A stretch of DNA of 64,000 nucleotides from Rodentibacter abscessus (GCF_047160095.1 NZ_AP038785.1:1860001-1924000); one strand, 5' to 3'; positions 51,670 to 61,227 are shown, counted from the stretch's first letter. A program made the numbers and translations. Notes: generated by a model from the letters alone, not told the origin.

Positions 51670-52409
51670 TGGCGGTTCTGGTCACTCGTCCCGATGAACG
51701 TGGAAAGCAGCTGGTTGATTTATTGAATCAATCCGGCGTAGTGGCATTGCATTTACCTTTATTTACTTTTGAAAGAGGCAATGATTTAAAAGATCTTCCG
51801 AGTAAATTAAGCCGACTCAACACGGGAGATTATGTTTTCCTCGTGTCTAAAAGTGCGGTCGATTTTTCCGTTAACACATTGAAAGAAATCGGATTTCAAT
51901 GGCGTAAGGATTTACAATACTTTACAGTTGGACAAAGAACCGCAGAATATTTTTCCTGTCAAACCGAATGCGTTATCTATTACCCGATTTCTCAAGAGAG
52001 TAGTGAAGGGTTACTTGCGCTTTCACAAATGCAACAACTTGATAAAAAACAAATTCTAATTTTACGTGGCAATGGTGGGCGAGAGTATTTTCCCTCGCAA
52101 GCAAAGCAGAGAGGCGCGCTGGTTGATATTTTGGAATGTTATCGCCGTGAACCCATAATCTATAATAATGAAGAACAAACCAGTATTTGTAAACGTTCCG
52201 GTGTGGATACTTTGGTTGTTACCAGTTTGGATATTTTGAACTCCTTGATTGAATTTGTTCCTGATAATGAACAGGATTGGCTTAAAAATTGTCGTCTTGT
52301 CACCGTGAGTTCACGTATTGCCGAATCCGCAAAGCAATATGGTTGGCAAAATATTATTTTATCCCCAAGGGCGGATAATCAAAGTTTGTTGGACACATTA
52401 CTCAGCTAA
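51669..52409 (+). CDS. hemD: Uroporphyrinogen-III synthase
   Basis: 246 residues of the poorly conserved HemD family. Typical pieces are VLVTRPDERGKQLVDLL at the start, ILILRGNGGREYFP (about 128-141) and VVTSLDILNSLIEF (about 176-189). It cyclises hydroxymethylbilane with D-ring inversion. Its ATG shares a base with the hemC stop codon. Confidence 0.93.
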   Translation: MAVLVTRPDERGKQLVDLLNQSGVVALHLPLFTFERGNDLKDLPSKLSRLNTGDYVFLVSKSAVDFSVNTLKEIGFQWRKDLQYFTVGQRTAEYFSCQTECVIYYPISQESSEGLLALSQMQQLDKKQILILRGNGGREYFPSQAKQRGALVDILECYRREPIIYNNEEQTSICKRSGVDTLVVTSLDILNSLIEFVPDNEQDWLKNCRLVTVSSRIAESAKQYGWQNIILSPRADNQSLLDTLLS

Positions 52410-52430
52410 ATGACCTAATAAGGAAGAATT

Positions 52431-53675
52431 ATGGCGAAAAATAAATCAAATGAAGTGGTAGAAAATCTTGATGAAACGGTGCAAAGCACAGTTGAAAATC
52501 AGGCTGAAACATCGTCTCAACCGGTTCAAACGATTGTAAAGAAAAGTGGAACGGGCTTGAGCTTGTTGGCTATTTTAATCGCCTTGGGCGTTGGTGGGGG
52601 CGGTTATTATTTGGGGCAACAGCAAGTGACTGAAATTCAGCAAAAATTGACCGCACTTGAGGGGCAAGTTACCCAATCTTCCAATTCAAACCAAATCGCA
52701 CCACAAATTGAAGCGTTTGAAAAAACAAATGAGGCGGTGCAAGAAAAATTAAATCGTCTTGAGCAAATCATTTCTGCAAAAGAACAAGAATTTGCCGGAA
52801 TGCGCCAACAACTTGAAGTGGTAAGCAAACAAGCAGTGGCTCAACAACCGAATGATTGGTTATTTTCTGAAGCGGATTTCTTGCTTAATAATGCATTACG
52901 TAAATTAGTGCTTGATAATGATGTGGATACGGGCGTATCTTTATTGAAACTGGCTGATGAAACTTTAAGTAAAGTTAATAATGCCGATTCAATGACAGTT
53001 CGAGCCGCCATTAATCAAGATCTAAAACAATTGCTTTCTGTGGATAGTATTGATCAAAATGCCGTTATGCAGCGTCTTTCTCAATTGGCAAATTCAGTGG
53101 ATGAATTGCCTGTGTTGAATATTAATTTTGGTGATGATCCCGAATCAACAAAACTTTCCGATTCTTTAGCCGATTGGCAGACCAATGCAGAGAAAAGTGC
53201 GGTTTCTTTCTTAAATCATTTTATTCGTATCACACCAAAACAAGGGGCGGATAGAAAAGAATTACTTGCTCCGAATCAAGATATTTATTTGCGTGAAAAT
53301 ATTCGCCTTCGCTTACAACTGGCAATTATGGCTGTGCCACGCCAGCAAAATGATTTATACAAACAGTCATTGGATGCCGTAGCAACTTGGGTGCGGAGTT
53401 ATTTTGATACGAATGCAGAAGTTACACAAAGTTTCTTAAAATCAGTGGATGAATTGGCTGAATTATCCGTTTATGTAGATGTGCCGACGCAATTACAAAG
53501 TCTTAACCTGCTGGATAAATACCTCAACCGAGTACCGGCAGAGGTGAAAAAAGTAGAAATTGAGGCTGAAAAAGCCCTTGATGAACCGGTAAAAGAGTCG
53601 AACGTAAACCAAGAGCAAACCAAGCCGGAAGCACCTGTGACAGAAGAAAAACCGACAACCGAGCCACAACAATAA
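52431..53675 (+). CDS. hemX: HemX, membrane-anchored protein of the hemCDXY operon
   Basis: 414 residues. Cytoplasmic N-tail, one membrane helix (about residues 43-60, LSLLAILIALGVGGGGYY), a coiled coil (about 66-130) and a periplasmic helical domain, ending in a Pro/Glu/Lys-rich tail. Once named as a uroporphyrinogen methyltransferase, but it lacks that catalytic domain. The family function is not settled. Confidence 0.9.
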   Translation: MAKNKSNEVVENLDETVQSTVENQAETSSQPVQTIVKKSGTGLSLLAILIALGVGGGGYYLGQQQVTEIQQKLTALEGQVTQSSNSNQIAPQIEAFEKTNEAVQEKLNRLEQIISAKEQEFAGMRQQLEVVSKQAVAQQPNDWLFSEADFLLNNALRKLVLDNDVDTGVSLLKLADETLSKVNNADSMTVRAAINQDLKQLLSVDSIDQNAVMQRLSQLANSVDELPVLNINFGDDPESTKLSDSLADWQTNAEKSAVSFLNHFIRITPKQGADRKELLAPNQDIYLRENIRLRLQLAIMAVPRQQNDLYKQSLDAVATWVRSYFDTNAEVTQSFLKSVDELAELSVYVDVPTQLQSLNLLDKYLNRVPAEVKKVEIEAEKALDEPVKESNVNQEQTKPEAPVTEEKPTTEPQQ

Positions 53676-53684
53676 GGATAGATT

Positions 53685-54956
53685 ATGTTTAGAACGCTAT
53701 TTTTAATGCTGGCTTTACTCGCCGGATTAATTGCGGGGCCTCATCTTGCCGGTCAGCAAGGGTATGTGCGTATTGAAACCGCAAACAATATTTATGAAAT
53801 GTCCCTCACTACATTGGTGATTTTATTTGTCGCCGTCTTGGCGGTCATTTATGCGGTGGAATGGATTGTGAGCCGTTTCTTTCGTTTAAGTAATAATACT
53901 TATAGCTGGTTTTCGCGCCGTAAACGTGTAAGGGCACAAAAGCAAACTCTTGAAGGGTTGATGAAGATGGATGAAGGAGATTATGCTAGGGCGGAAAAAC
54001 TCATTGGTAAAAATGCGAAACATTCTGCCGAGCCTGTTTTGAATCTAATCAAAGCGGCGGAAGCGGCGCAACAACGTGGTGATGAATTTAGTGCTAACCG
54101 CTATTTAATCGAAGCGACAGAGCTTGCCGGTTCTGACAACCTTATTGTTGAAATTGCGCGCACCCGAATTTTATTGCAGCAAAACAAATTACCGGCGGCA
54201 CGTAGTTCGGTGGATAGCTTATTAGAAATGACCGACCGAAATAAAGAAGTCTTAAAATTAGCGGTGGAGATTTATACCCGCTCAAAAGCCTATTTGGCAC
54301 TTGATCATATTCTTGAGCTTATTCAGCGTTCCGGTTTATATTCTGCCGATGAATTTAAAGCATTGCAGTTTGAAACCGAGAATGGTTTGCTTGATGAAAA
54401 AATGAATGAAGAGGGCGTTGACGGATTACTTGCTTGGTGGGAAGAACAACCTCGCCGCCGTCGTAATGATTTAGATTTAAAAGTAGCACTTATTCAACGC
54501 TTAATTGATTGTAATGATCATGAATCGGCCTATGAATTTACGTTGGAAGCATTGAAAAAATGGGGAGATAACACCCCGCTGAGCGAAGCGCTTTGTACTC
54601 AAATTACGCGTTTACAGCCTGTGGAGAATGGCAAGTTGATTAAAATGATGGAAAAACGAGCCAAATATTCCGCTGAAAATGAGCAATGCTGTATTAACCG
54701 TGCATTGGGTTATTTATATGTGCGTAATAATGAATTTACTAAGGCGGCGGAAGTCTTTAAAAAAGTGATGGCTTGTCCGAAACAACTTGAATCTAACGAT
54801 ACGATGATGGCAGCTTATGTTTTTGAACAGGCGGGTGATAAAGTTGCTGCGGAACAAATCCGCCAAGAAAGTTTGCGTCATGCGATGTCAATTCAAGGGG
54901 ATGTTCCGGAAAAAAACGGAGAAAATCCGACCGCACTTTTAGAACAAAAAGTCTAG
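53685..54956 (+). CDS. hemY: HemY, TPR protein of the hemCDXY operon
   Basis: 423 residues. Two N-terminal membrane helices (about residues 2-20 and 39-58) followed by tetratricopeptide-type helices such as NRALGYLYVRNNEFTKAAEVF near residue 340. This is the gamma-proteobacterial HemY, a late haem-pathway partner, and not the HemY protoporphyrinogen oxidase of Gram-positives. Ends 60 bases before a strong terminator. Confidence 0.92.
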   Translation: MFRTLFLMLALLAGLIAGPHLAGQQGYVRIETANNIYEMSLTTLVILFVAVLAVIYAVEWIVSRFFRLSNNTYSWFSRRKRVRAQKQTLEGLMKMDEGDYARAEKLIGKNAKHSAEPVLNLIKAAEAAQQRGDEFSANRYLIEATELAGSDNLIVEIARTRILLQQNKLPAARSSVDSLLEMTDRNKEVLKLAVEIYTRSKAYLALDHILELIQRSGLYSADEFKALQFETENGLLDEKMNEEGVDGLLAWWEEQPRRRRNDLDLKVALIQRLIDCNDHESAYEFTLEALKKWGDNTPLSEALCTQITRLQPVENGKLIKMMEKRAKYSAENEQCCINRALGYLYVRNNEFTKAAEVFKKVMACPKQLESNDTMMAAYVFEQAGDKVAAEQIRQESLRHAMSIQGDVPEKNGENPTALLEQKV

Positions 54957-55016
54957 TCGGAAGACAAGAAAAGGCACGAGCAGATATAATCTTTCCCTAG
55001 ATTATAATACGATAGC

Positions 55017-55054
55017 AAAGGACTGAGTTTGATATACCATCGAACTCAGTCCTT
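55017..55054 (+). terminator. Terminator after hemCDXY
   Basis: Stem AAAGGACTGAGTT/AACTCAGTCCTTT, 13 bp and perfect, with a 12-base loop followed by TTCATTTT. Confidence 0.9.
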
Positions 55055-55082
55055 TTCATTTTGATTTGGTATAAAAAATCTG

Positions 55083-55235
55083 CGGTATTATGTAGCACTT
55101 GCACAAAAGGCTGTTTTTAATTCAAATGTAGGGTGCGTTAGGCTTGCCGTAACGCACCAGACTTGGGTTTTTACGGTGCGTTACGCCTTTGGCTAACACA
55201 CCTACTCTGTTTTTATGCAACTGATGCATAATACC
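55083..55235. mobile_element. MITE-like element, 153 bp
   Basis: Second full copy of the element at 47548-47701. Ends CGGTATTATG and CATAATACC, inner GC-rich imperfect palindrome, no gene. Flanking direct repeat AAAAATCTG at 55074-55082 and 55236-55244. Differs from the other copy at a handful of positions, including one small indel in the spacer. Confidence 0.88.
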
Positions 55236-55315
55236 AAAAATCTGCCCCTTAATCCGTTGGTTATTCGTCCGATTTTTAGGGGCAGATACATTTTAGATGA
55301 AGTAAAAGGGTAAAT

Positions 55316-56866
55316 TTAAATAATGCCCAACAATTTTAGCTTAGGTAATTCATCGTCAATAAATTGTCGGCAAATACGTTGCATTTCTTCACGCTCTTCC
55401 GATTCATTCGGAAAGAGACCTCCGTCTTTCAGTAAAGAGCGACCATTTGATTTAAGTATATCCCAAACAAAGTCAGACCATTTGTTCTGTTTTATGCTTT
55501 CAAAATGGGCAAGTAAGAACCAACGTGATAAAAAGCTAATATGATAAGCGCCACCTGTAATCGGGCTGGCTAGAAAATAGATAGTAGAATCTTCACCACC
55601 GCGAGATTGTTGTAATACGTAACGGTTAAACGTTAAACAGTGTGAGCGAGTTTTTTCTATTATCTCCTCTGATTGCACAATGACTAGATTATCTTTACTG
55701 GCAAGAATAGCCAATGCTGCAAAGATATTTCCCTCGGCTAATTTCTCTTTTAAACTTTCCACAATATCAGCCACTTTATGAATACGCTGATCTTGTAAAA
55801 TATCTAAAACCGGGTTGAAGATATCGACATTAAGTGAAGTTTTTAAATTTCTCTCAATACTTAATTCAATATTTTCACGTTTAGTATGTAATAAAACCCG
55901 CAGTTTTTTCCATTCTTGACTTTGTTCATACTGAGTGAGTTTTCTTGCTCCTTTAACCCAAAAATCTTTACGGAATTGCTTATTGAGTAAGAAATCTTTA
56001 ACGGTTTGAGCAAAATTCGCATCAGTAAAGTTTTCCATTAATTGGCGTTGCTCCTCAGTATAAAGGCAGTCGCTGAAATCATCTAAGTAATTGCTTGAAC
56101 AGGCAAAAGTTAATTTTGCAGGCTCTAACCATTTTTTCATATCTGCAAAATACATTGGTTGCCAATCTTTATTTAAATATTCGTGAGCGATATAGTGAGG
56201 GTCTTTGTTTTTGAGTTCCTGTACCCGAGGTAATAAATCCGGTGATCTTTGTGTCAATTGATGGCTTTGTGAGAGAATATTACCAACGAAGTTTAGACTG
56301 TCTTGTACGTTTTGCTGACGGCTGTTCGACATTGAAGTCATACTATTATGGTGTTCTAATAATAAGTGACGCAATGGTGAGGGCGCAGACCAACCCGGCA
56401 ACGTGTTGTAGCTAATATATAAAATACCACCAACTTTCAGTTTACGGCGGATAAAATCCACTACGATGGCTCGGTTTTCATCAGAAATCCATGACCAAAT
56501 CCCGTGCAAACCAATAAAATCAAATTCAGGCAAATCATCACGTCGGCAAAATTCGTTAAAACCTTGATCGACAATGAACGCATTATTCTCGGCAATCGAG
56601 GATAAATGTTGAGCAAAATTGGCTTGTGAAGGATTAAAATCCGTACCATACCATTTTAATCCGCTTGATGTAGCATGGATATTTAACGAAAGTCCTTGTC
56701 CGAAACCTAATTCACAGGCAGAACTATTTTTAGTTTCCATTATGCTTTTAGGTACAGCCAAACCAGCCATTAAAAAGGGAATAATGGCATTATTGGGATT
56801 TAGCTCGGAATAATAACCGAACGTGTAGTTAATATCGCTAACGTAACCTTCAGACCAGCTAGACAT
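55316..56866 (-). CDS. Class I methyltransferase with MethyTransf_Reg domain
   Basis: 516 residues. SAM-binding core with ACELGFGQGLSLNIHA (about residues 49-64), YGTDFNPSQANFA (about 72-84) and a motif GLHGIWSWIS (about 118-127). After it lies a regulatory methyltransferase domain (LRHLLLEHHNSM onward), then a C-terminal helical part. Such proteins are widespread in proteobacteria, with no settled substrate. It stands alone between a MITE and the isp genes. Confidence 0.8.
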   Translation of the reverse strand: MSSWSEGYVSDINYTFGYYSELNPNNAIIPFLMAGLAVPKSIMETKNSSACELGFGQGLSLNIHATSSGLKWYGTDFNPSQANFAQHLSSIAENNAFIVDQGFNEFCRRDDLPEFDFIGLHGIWSWISDENRAIVVDFIRRKLKVGGILYISYNTLPGWSAPSPLRHLLLEHHNSMTSMSNSRQQNVQDSLNFVGNILSQSHQLTQRSPDLLPRVQELKNKDPHYIAHEYLNKDWQPMYFADMKKWLEPAKLTFACSSNYLDDFSDCLYTEEQRQLMENFTDANFAQTVKDFLLNKQFRKDFWVKGARKLTQYEQSQEWKKLRVLLHTKRENIELSIERNLKTSLNVDIFNPVLDILQDQRIHKVADIVESLKEKLAEGNIFAALAILASKDNLVIVQSEEIIEKTRSHCLTFNRYVLQQSRGGEDSTIYFLASPITGGAYHISFLSRWFLLAHFESIKQNKWSDFVWDILKSNGRSLLKDGGLFPNESEEREEMQRICRQFIDDELPKLKLLGII

Positions 56867-57006
56867 AGGGCTCCTTATCGTTCTTTTTTATATATTTTAC
56901 GGAGCGCTCATTGTATTTAAATTCAGTTTAAATGCAATAAGAGCAAGTATTGCTAATCAGTCGGAGTTTAGGAAGTAAGATGTTACTCTTTTATTTTTTA
57001 TGAACC

Positions 57007-57486
57007 TTATGATTGTTTTATCAATAATGCTACCGCCTCACAAGCGATACCTTCATTTCTGCCGGTAAAACCCAGTTTTTCCGTTGTAGTGGCTTTAACG
57101 TTGACTTGATCAATATGGCATTGCAAATCTGTTGCGATTACGGCACGCATATTGTCAATATGCGGACGCATTTTAGGTGCTTGCGCAATAATAGTGATAT
57201 CCACATTTCCTATTTTATAACCCTTTTCTCGTACTTGGCGGAAGGCTTCACGCAGTAAACCACGGCTGTCGGCGTTTTTGTATTGCATATCCGTATCAGG
57301 AAAAAGTTTGCCGATATCGCCTAATGCCACAGCACCTAGTAGGGCATCGGTTAATGCGTGAAGGGCGACATCGCCGTCTGAATGGGCAATAAAACCGGTA
57401 TGGTAGGGGATTTCGATTCCTCCGATAATTAATGGTCTGTTTTCGCCAAAGGCGTGTACATCAAAACCATGTCCGATTCTTATCAT
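57007..57486 (-). CDS. ispF: 2-C-methyl-D-erythritol 2,4-cyclodiphosphate synthase
   Basis: 159 residues. Zinc ligands in GHGFDVHAF (about residues 5-13) and FIAHSDGDVALHALTDALLGA (written as IAHSDGDVALHALTDALLGA, about 34-53). It makes the cyclic diphosphate of the non-mevalonate isoprenoid pathway. Start overlaps the ispD stop by 4 bases. Confidence 0.97.
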   Translation of the reverse strand: MIRIGHGFDVHAFGENRPLIIGGIEIPYHTGFIAHSDGDVALHALTDALLGAVALGDIGKLFPDTDMQYKNADSRGLLREAFRQVREKGYKIGNVDITIIAQAPKMRPHIDNMRAVIATDLQCHIDQVNVKATTTEKLGFTGRNEGIACEAVALLIKQS

Positions 57487-58166
57487 AATGTTTTCCTTGT
57501 TAAATAAAATTCTGCAAGCGCTAAGTCTTCAGGTCGAGTGATTTTAATATTATCGCTCCGCCCCATTATCAAGTGCGGTCGAAATCCGGCAAGTTCCATT
57601 GCCGAGGCTTCATCTGTAATGGTGTGGTGTTGTTTCAGCCCATTTTCGAGCGCTTTTTGAAGTAAATCGGCGGGGAAAAATTGCGGAGTTTGCGCTTGCC
57701 AAAGCTGAGAACGATCCTCTGTGGCAATAATTTCATTGGATTGATCACTGCGTTTGATCGTATCCGTTACCGGAATGGCAAGTATCGCACCTTGCTCATC
57801 TTTGATTTCCAATAATTTGTTTAAATCCGTTTCGCTTAAACAAGGTCTTGCCGCGTCATGCACGAGAGCCCAAGCATTTTGTTCATTAATTGCATTAAAG
57901 GCGTTCAATACGGATTCTGCGCGTGTCTTACCTCCTTCAACAACTTGAATTTTGGGGTGAGAGAGAATTGACAGATCTGCGGCATAAGGGTCATTCTTAC
58001 TAATGGCGACAATGATGCGTTCAATGGAAGAATGTCTCAACATAATATTTAACGTATGTTCCAGAATGGTTTTTCCTTGAATCGTTAAATATTGTTTGGG
58101 TTTATTTGCCTGCATACGGGAACCCACACCGGCGGCAGGAATGATTGCAATAATTTTTCTTGGCAT
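57483..58166 (-). CDS. ispD: 2-C-methyl-D-erythritol 4-phosphate cytidylyltransferase
   Basis: 227 residues. CTP-binding IIPAAGVGSRMQANKPKQYL (about residues 8-27), VHDAARPCL (about 102-110) and DEASAMELAG (about 183-192). It makes CDP-methylerythritol. Start shares a base with the ftsB stop; the ftsB-ispD-ispF order is conserved in gamma-proteobacteria. Confidence 0.97.
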   Translation of the reverse strand: MPRKIIAIIPAAGVGSRMQANKPKQYLTIQGKTILEHTLNIMLRHSSIERIIVAISKNDPYAADLSILSHPKIQVVEGGKTRAESVLNAFNAINEQNAWALVHDAARPCLSETDLNKLLEIKDEQGAILAIPVTDTIKRSDQSNEIIATEDRSQLWQAQTPQFFPADLLQKALENGLKQHHTITDEASAMELAGFRPHLIMGRSDNIKITRPEDLALAEFYLTRKTL

Positions 58167-58444
58167 TATTTATGTTCTTTTACAATATGGTAGAAGGTTT
58201 CGTTTTCTTTCACCATATCGTGTTGCATTCTGGCGCGTTCCTCAATGGATTCAAAACCTTTCGTTAACCCTTGAATTTCTGCCGAAATCATTTGATTTCT
58301 TTGTATTAGCTTTTCATTTTCAGCTTTATTTTCAATGATCTGTGCTGAAACTTTCTTGTAATCGGAATAGCCGTTTTTGCCAAACCAAAGATCGTATTGG
58401 AACAGTGCAAGAACTGCGACAAGAATTGCAATAAATATCCGCAT
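58166..58444 (-). CDS. ftsB: Cell division protein FtsB
   Basis: 92 residues from ATG at 58444 (MRIFIAILVAVLALFQYDLW) with GGAGCG upstream; the longer frame adds five codons. One membrane helix (about residues 3-20) and a periplasmic leucine-zipper coiled coil (about 30-70). The QYDLWFGKNGYSDY block is the family signature. It forms the FtsQLB complex of the divisome. Confidence 0.95.
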   Translation of the reverse strand: MRIFIAILVAVLALFQYDLWFGKNGYSDYKKVSAQIIENKAENEKLIQRNQMISAEIQGLTKGFESIEERARMQHDMVKENETFYHIVKEHK

Positions 58445-58559
58445 AAAGTCTCGCTCCATATAATGGTGAAATGATCATAGTTTATCTTGAAATTCGGATA
58501 AAGGCGATAGGGAAAGTGCGGTTGATTTTTGCGGTGTTTTTTATGTTGATGATTTTTAA

Positions 58560-58575
58560 TGTGATCCGAATCACA
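58560..58575 (+). promoter_or_regulatory. CRP site upstream of hel
   Basis: TGTGA-TCCGAA-TCACA, a near-perfect CRP-N site in the ftsB-hel intergenic region. A -10-like TATACT at 58625-58630 places the site at about -70, within class I range. It suggests cAMP control of the e(P4) gene. Confidence 0.75.
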
Positions 58576-58667
58576 AATTTATCATTGATAACGGAATATT
58601 CGGTAAACTTTATAAAAAAATTGCTATACTTTTCAAGCTTTATTTTATTTTCTAAGAGGAAAAGACA

Positions 58668-59489
58668 ATGAAAAAAACATTAAAATTGACCGCACTTGCC
58701 GCGCTTTCCGCTTTTATGTTATCCGGTTGCGCACACAAGATGGATTCGCAAGAACAGGCGAATGCGCAATTACAGCAACAAGCCGTGTTAGGGTTAAATT
58801 GGATGCAAGATTCCGGTGAATATCAGGCACTTGCTTATCAAGCCTATAACGCTGCAAAAGTTGCTTTTGATCACGCAAAAGTGGCAAAAGGTAAGAAAAA
58901 AGCCGTTGTGGTAGATTTAGATGAAACGATGTTAGACAACAGCCCTTATGCCGGTTGGCAAGTACAAAACAATAAACCCTTTGATGGCAAAGATTGGACA
59001 CGTTGGGTTGATGCCCGTCAATCTCGTGCAATACCGGGAGCGGTGGAATTTAACAATTATGTCAATTCTCACAAAGGAAAAATGTTTTATGTTACCAATC
59101 GTAAAGATAGCACGGAAAAAGCCGGCACGATTGATGATATGAAACGTTTAGGTTTTAACGGTGTGGACGAAGCTGCGCTTTACTTGAGAAAAGACAAATC
59201 AGCCAAAGCAGCACGTTTTGCCGAAATTGAAAAACAAGGTTATGAAATCGTGCTTTATATGGGCGATAACTTAGATGATTTCGGTGATGCCGTACATGGT
59301 AAATTAAATGCGGATCGCCGTGATTTTGTGGTAAAAAATAAAGCGAAATTCGGTAAAACATACATCGTGTTACCAAATCCAAATTACGGTGGTTGGGAAG
59401 GTGGTTTGAAAAAAGACTATTTTAAAGGCGATACCCAAAGCAAAATTAAAGCGCGCTTAGATGCGGTGCAAGCTTGGGACGGTAAATAA
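58668..59489 (+). CDS. hel: Outer-membrane lipoprotein e(P4), acid phosphatase
   Basis: 273 residues. Lipobox LSGC (about residues 18-21). HAD class C phosphatase motifs VVDLDETMLDNSPYAG (about 81-96) and MGDNLDDFGD near 199, giving the four conserved aspartates. In H. influenzae e(P4) dephosphorylates NMN and NADP so that NAD precursors can be taken up, and it was also linked to haem use. Codons 4-8 contain an uptake signal. Confidence 0.97.
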   Translation: MKKTLKLTALAALSAFMLSGCAHKMDSQEQANAQLQQQAVLGLNWMQDSGEYQALAYQAYNAAKVAFDHAKVAKGKKKAVVVDLDETMLDNSPYAGWQVQNNKPFDGKDWTRWVDARQSRAIPGAVEFNNYVNSHKGKMFYVTNRKDSTEKAGTIDDMKRLGFNGVDEAALYLRKDKSAKAARFAEIEKQGYEIVLYMGDNLDDFGDAVHGKLNADRRDFVVKNKAKFGKTYIVLPNPNYGGWEGGLKKDYFKGDTQSKIKARLDAVQAWDGK

Positions 59490-59506
59490 TTTCCCGACTA
59501 AAAATA

Positions 59507-59537
59507 AAGCGTTGCTAGAGAAAGCAACGCTTTTTTA
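59507..59537 (+). terminator. Terminator after hel
   Basis: 10-bp stem AAGCGTTGCT/AGCAACGCTT with a 6-base loop, then TTTTTATA. Confidence 0.93.
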
Positions 59538-59649
59538 TAGAACTAAAAGTGCGGTCGGAAAATACAATAAATTTTCGGACCCATACAATGATTTCGCAAG
59601 GTATCATTTTTTGAATGAATATAGAATACCAAGCAACATACTCACTGTA

Positions 59650-61101
59650 CTATTTAAGTTGTTTTATTGCATCGGCAATTAGCTCGGCTTCAGGCCCAAG
59701 AATGACTTGTAAGCCATTTTCACCAAGACGAATGTTACCTTTTGAGCCAAGGGCTTTTAATTGGTGCTCATCAATCTTTTGACTGTCGGCTATGGTTAAA
59801 CGTAAGCGGGTAATACAGGCATCTACCGTCAATAAATTTTCTTTGCCACCAAGAGCTTGAATAAATTGCCGGGCTTTTTCTGTACGTGTAAAATGCTGTT
59901 CACTTTCGACCGCTTGTTCTTCTTCGCGTCCTGTGGTTTTTAGATTTAAGGTTTTAATCAGCACTCGGAAGATCACATAGTAAATTACGCCAAATACTAA
60001 TCCCTGCGCAATGAGCATATACCAATTTGTTGCTAGCGGATTTTGGGAAGATAGCACTAAATCCACCAAGCCCGCACTAAAGCCAAAACCGGCAATCCAT
60101 TGCATTGAGGCGGCAATAAAGACAGAAAGTGCGGTCAATAATGCGTGGATTACATAAAGTAACGGTGCAACAAACATAAAGGAAAATTCTAATGGTTCTG
60201 TCACTCCGGTAAAGAATGAGGCTAATGCTGCTGCAAACATAATGGAAGCGGTTTGTGCTTTTTTCTCTGTTTTCGCACTATGATATATCGCTAAAGCGGC
60301 AGCCGGTAAACCGAACATCATCACCGGGAAGAAACCCGCTTGATACATTCCCGTTACTCCAAGTACCGCTTTTCCTTCTGCTAAAGAAGCTGCGCCACCA
60401 AGGAAATTCGGAATATCGTTAATGCCTGCCACATCAAACCAGAATACGGAATTAAGGGCGTGATGTAAGCCGACAGGAATCAGTAAGCGGTTAAAGAAAG
60501 CATAGATACCTGCTCCGGTCGGGCCTAAATCTTTGATCGATTTCCCGAAAGAGACTAACCCATCAAAAATCATCGGCCAAACATATAGCAAGATAAACGA
60601 CACTAAAATAGTGACAAAAGAGACTAAAATCGGCACTAAGCGTCTACCGCTGAAGAAAGCTAAGGCTTTTGGTAATTCGACTTGGTGGAAGCGGTTGTAA
60701 AGTTCACCTGCAATCACCCCTACCAAAATCCCCGTAAACTGGTTGTTAATTTTGGCAAAACCGGCAGGGACTTGATCGATCGGGATACCTTCTAGCTGGG
60801 CAACAGCTGCCGGTGAAAGTAATGTCGTGACAACGAGATAGCCAACCAAGCCTGATAATGCCGCCGCACCGTGTTTATCTTTAGAGAGTCCAAAGGCAAC
60901 CCCTATAGCAAAGAGTAACGCCATATTATCAATAATCGCCGCTCCTGATTTAATCAGTAATGCGGCGAGTTGGCTACTCCCACCCCAGCCTTCAGGATCG
61001 ATCCAATAACCAATCCCCATTAATAATGCAGCGGCAGGTAAAGCTGCAACGGGCACCATTAAGGCTTGGCCTATCCGTTGTAAATAATTTAATATGTTCA
61101 T
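59650..61101 (-). CDS. PTS EIICB permease of the glucose/N-acetylglucosamine family
   Basis: 483 residues from ATG at 61101 (MNILNYLQRIGQAL), which has GGAGGG four bases upstream. EIIC part with about ten membrane segments and GVTEPLEFSFMFVAPLLY near residue 304. EIIB part with the phosphorylated cysteine in VDACITRLRL (about 421-430). No EIIA domain is fused, so phosphate would come from a separate EIIA. The start matches NagE-type proteins better than PtsG, but the sugar is not settled. Confidence 0.88.
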   Translation of the reverse strand: MNILNYLQRIGQALMVPVAALPAAALLMGIGYWIDPEGWGGSSQLAALLIKSGAAIIDNMALLFAIGVAFGLSKDKHGAAALSGLVGYLVVTTLLSPAAVAQLEGIPIDQVPAGFAKINNQFTGILVGVIAGELYNRFHQVELPKALAFFSGRRLVPILVSFVTILVSFILLYVWPMIFDGLVSFGKSIKDLGPTGAGIYAFFNRLLIPVGLHHALNSVFWFDVAGINDIPNFLGGAASLAEGKAVLGVTGMYQAGFFPVMMFGLPAAALAIYHSAKTEKKAQTASIMFAAALASFFTGVTEPLEFSFMFVAPLLYVIHALLTALSVFIAASMQWIAGFGFSAGLVDLVLSSQNPLATNWYMLIAQGLVFGVIYYVIFRVLIKTLNLKTTGREEEQAVESEQHFTRTEKARQFIQALGGKENLLTVDACITRLRLTIADSQKIDEHQLKALGSKGNIRLGENGLQVILGPEAELIADAIKQLK

Positions 61102-61181
61102 ATTCCCTCCATAAGGAACCAATAAATTGATTACTAATCTAGCTCAATTTATTAGGATTGAGAATTGCCTTTTTTACTATT

Positions 61182-61197
61182 TGTGATACTGCTCACA
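61182..61197 (-). promoter_or_regulatory. CRP site upstream of the PTS gene
   Basis: TGTGA-GCAGTA-TCACA on the minus strand. A -10-like TAGATT (61141-61136) gives a start near 61129, so the site centre is at about -60, the class I position. This is the geometry expected of a catabolite-controlled sugar permease. Confidence 0.75.
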
Positions 61198-61227
61198 TTA
61201 ATTTAGTATTTAGACTTCTTCAGGCTA

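Larger units (their letters stand above)
54957..55315. other. Gene-free gap after hemY
   Basis: 359 bases holding only the hemY terminator and a MITE-like element, which are listed separately. The remaining 80 bases up to the methyltransferase stop show an inverted GGGGCAGAT/ATCTGCCCC pair (about 55242-55287), a likely terminator for the minus-strand gene. No reading frame is credible. Confidence 0.75.
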
